DNA of 5,176 nt, taken from positions 1-5,176 of the forward strand of contig VAZS01000148.1 of assembly GCA_005884855.1 (NCBI GenBank). The letters are read 5' to 3'. A model generated the notes under the pieces. It did not search any database and was not told the DNA's origin. It was given only the letters and a program-made list of their open reading frames with translations. Below are positions 4,373-5,176 of this stretch, in pieces (within the stretch, counting starts at the first letter, position 1; every line of letters begins with the position of its first letter). The translations under genes and the position numbers were made by a program. Source of the stretch: Alphaproteobacteria bacterium (lineage in GTDB: Bacteria; Pseudomonadota; Alphaproteobacteria; Rhizobiales; Xanthobacteraceae).

Positions 4373-4816
4373 ATGACGCTCCTCGTAAAGGACGCCAACA
4401 CGAGCGTGCAGTCGCTCTCGACCGTCACCGACGGCAGCGGCAATCTCGTGCCGGCGCACGCCACCGCTTCGACCAACGCGCAGGGCATCGCCGCGCCGGT
4501 CGGGCCGCAGAACCGGCTGCCGGTCGTCAACACCGCCGGCAATTCGGCGAGCGATGGCAGCGGCACGCTCGCGGCCGGCGGCTCGGCGCAAACCCTGTTC
4601 GGCGGCGCGGTGCCGGCGAACGGGTACCTTGTGCAGAACAATTCCTCGGCCGCGCTGTGGATCTCCGACACCGGCGCCGCATCGAATGGCGGCGCCTCGA
4701 TCCAGCTCGCGCCAAATGGCGGGATCTTTATGACGCCGTCGGGATACAAGCCGGCCGGCCCGGTCAGCCTGTTCGGCGCGACGACCGGCCAGGGCTTCGC
4801 CGCCCGCCGCTGGTAA
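4373..4816 (+). CDS. Small phage structural-type protein of unknown function
   Basis: A 147-residue protein starting at an ATG with AAGGAAG five bases upstream. It opens MTLLVKDANTSVQSLSTVTD and closes FGATTGQGFAARRW. Between these lie Gly/Ala/Ser/Thr-rich beta-type segments: DGSGNLVPAHATAS, DGSGTLAAGGSAQTLFGG, PANGYLVQNNSSAALWISD, and IFMTPSGYKPAGPVSLFG. There is no signal peptide, membrane segment or catalytic motif. Beginning- and end-motifs of this kind occur, as I recall, in small proteins near structural genes of Rhizobiales prophages, possibly decoration or tail-associated; I cannot name a function. An upstream extension of the frame into the hairpin array is non-coding repeat. It lies where a portal gene would usually follow terL. 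TAA (4814-4816) is followed by a second in-frame-like TAA-rich stretch, TAATAAAATAA. Confidence 0.7.
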   Translation: MTLLVKDANTSVQSLSTVTDGSGNLVPAHATASTNAQGIAAPVGPQNRLPVVNTAGNSASDGSGTLAAGGSAQTLFGGAVPANGYLVQNNSSAALWISDTGAASNGGASIQLAPNGGIFMTPSGYKPAGPVSLFGATTGQGFAARRW

Positions 4817-5024
4817 TAAAATAACGCCTCACCGCAGAGAGCGCCGAGGCTTCGCAAAGGAACGCGGAGGCAGGGAAGCGCCTAAAGCGCCGTTGCCTCC
4901 TCTGCGCATCCACCGCGTCCCCTGCGGTCAAGCGTTCCTCTCGTTGTCTCGCTGTCTCATTGTGAAACTCACCCGCACGGCCGCGAAGCAAGAGCCGGCG
5001 GCCAGGGATCAGGAGCACACAGGA
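4817..5024. other. Repeat-containing intergenic gap
   Basis: Contains two oppositely oriented CTCTGCGCATCC-type copies: an inverted, degenerate one at about 4829-4872 and a forward one at 4896-4945. They are joined by a small stem GGAGGCA (4866-4872) / TGCCTCC (4894-4900) with a direct repeat AAGCGCC (4876-4882, 4885-4891) in the loop. The last 36 bases hold the left arm of the 27-nt inverted repeat and the next gene's Shine-Dalgarno. No clear promoter is seen. Confidence 0.6.
4896..4945 (+). repeat. CTCTGCGCATCC interspersed repeat, copy 3
   Basis: CCTCCTCTGCGCATCC, CACCGCGTCC, CCTGCGGTCAAGCGTT: the clearest copy of this family in the window, matching 659-730 and 4291-4358. A rough inverted partner, ACCGCAGAGAGCGCC onward at 4831, gives the pair a long hairpin form. 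Confidence 0.55.
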
Positions 5025-5096
5025 ATGCGGTTCACCCGTCTTCTCACGACCACCATGAGCCTGATCGCTCTTCTGATCCCTGGCCCCCGGCTCTTG
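4989..5096. promoter_or_regulatory. 27-nt inverted repeat flanking the start codon of the 5025 gene
   Basis: The arms are 4989-5015 and 5070-5096. They complement at 25 of 27 positions: one of the two exceptions would be a G-U pair in RNA and one is a true mismatch (near 4999/5086). The left arm ends with AGGAG (5011-5015), the probable Shine-Dalgarno. The right arm is coding sequence for signal-peptide residues about 16-24. The ATG (5025) sits in the 54-nt loop. If formed in mRNA, the stem would hide the ribosome-binding site. Confidence 0.6.
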
Positions 5097-5176
5097 TCCC
5101 CGGCACTGGCGCAGTCGCCCGGCAATTTTTCGACCCTCTCGACGACCGGCGCCGCCACCTTGAACGGCGACGTGTT
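5025..5176 (+). CDS. Signal-peptide protein, possible tail-fibre-like (3' end beyond window)
   Basis: The first 50 codons are visible. The ATG at 5025 has AGGAG nine bases upstream. A Sec signal peptide is clear: MRFTRLLTTTMSLIALL, a hydrophobic core, then SPALA and a probable cut before Q30. The mature start, QSPGNFSTLSTTGAATLNGD, is a Ser/Thr/Gly beta-repeat style seen in tail-fibre or beta-helix proteins, but this is too short to assign. Rhizobiales phage-like regions sometimes carry such secreted fibre-like proteins, as I recall. It follows the 4373 gene on the same strand after a 208-bp gap. Translation may be controlled by the inverted repeat around its start. It could equally be a host-exported surface protein. 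Confidence 0.62.
   Translation, partial: MRFTRLLTTTMSLIALLIPGPRLLSPALAQSPGNFSTLSTTGAATLNGDV

Noticed and set aside
1..5176. CRISPR array, tRNA or rRNA genes, insertion-sequence transposase, attachment sites
   Set aside because: No regularly spaced identical repeats, no cloverleaf or rRNA-like sequence, no transposase motif, and no tRNA-end duplication were seen.

Overview
The window is GC-rich DNA with an alphaproteobacterial look, most likely Rhizobiales of the Bradyrhizobium/Rhodopseudomonas type. This rests on codon use, on three families of short interspersed palindromic repeats typical of such genomes, and on a GTA-like (COG5323-type) large terminase. It reads as the control and packaging segment of a prophage or degraded phage-like element embedded in host sequence.

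Layout: (1) 2-208, the 3' part of a small cysteine-rich, metallothionein-like host protein. (2) 209-743, a repeat-rich non-coding stretch with a possible minus-strand antitoxin-like gene fragment. (3) 744-1412, minus strand, a phage repressor with an N-terminal HTH and a C-terminal S24/LexA-like domain. (4) 1413-1521, a divergent control region with overlapping promoters and a palindromic operator candidate. (5) 1522-2257, plus strand, a GcrA-like cysteine cluster followed in another frame by a DUF6456-like domain; the two frames join if one base is removed from a CCCC run directly after a strong RBS-ATG. (6) 2258-2346, the promoter region for packaging genes; it holds a 9-mer also found in the repressor operator, inverted. 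(7) 2347-2814 and 2699-4099, small and large terminase subunits overlapping by 116 nt. (8) 4100-4372, a dense array of nested hairpins. (9) 4373-4816, a small phage structural-type protein. (10) 4817-5024, another repeat-rich gap. (11) 5025 to the window end, the start of a signal-peptide protein whose Shine-Dalgarno lies in one arm of a 27-nt inverted repeat.

Inferred logic: the repressor acts from the central divergent promoters on the GcrA-like/DUF6456 unit and, through a shared operator half, on the terminase promoter, keeping packaging off in the lysogen. No integrase, portal, protease or capsid gene lies in the window. A small virion-type gene follows the terminase where a portal would be expected, and host-type repeats occupy the gaps and even the terL 3' end. 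The element therefore looks rearranged, domesticated or decaying rather than like a freshly acquired phage.
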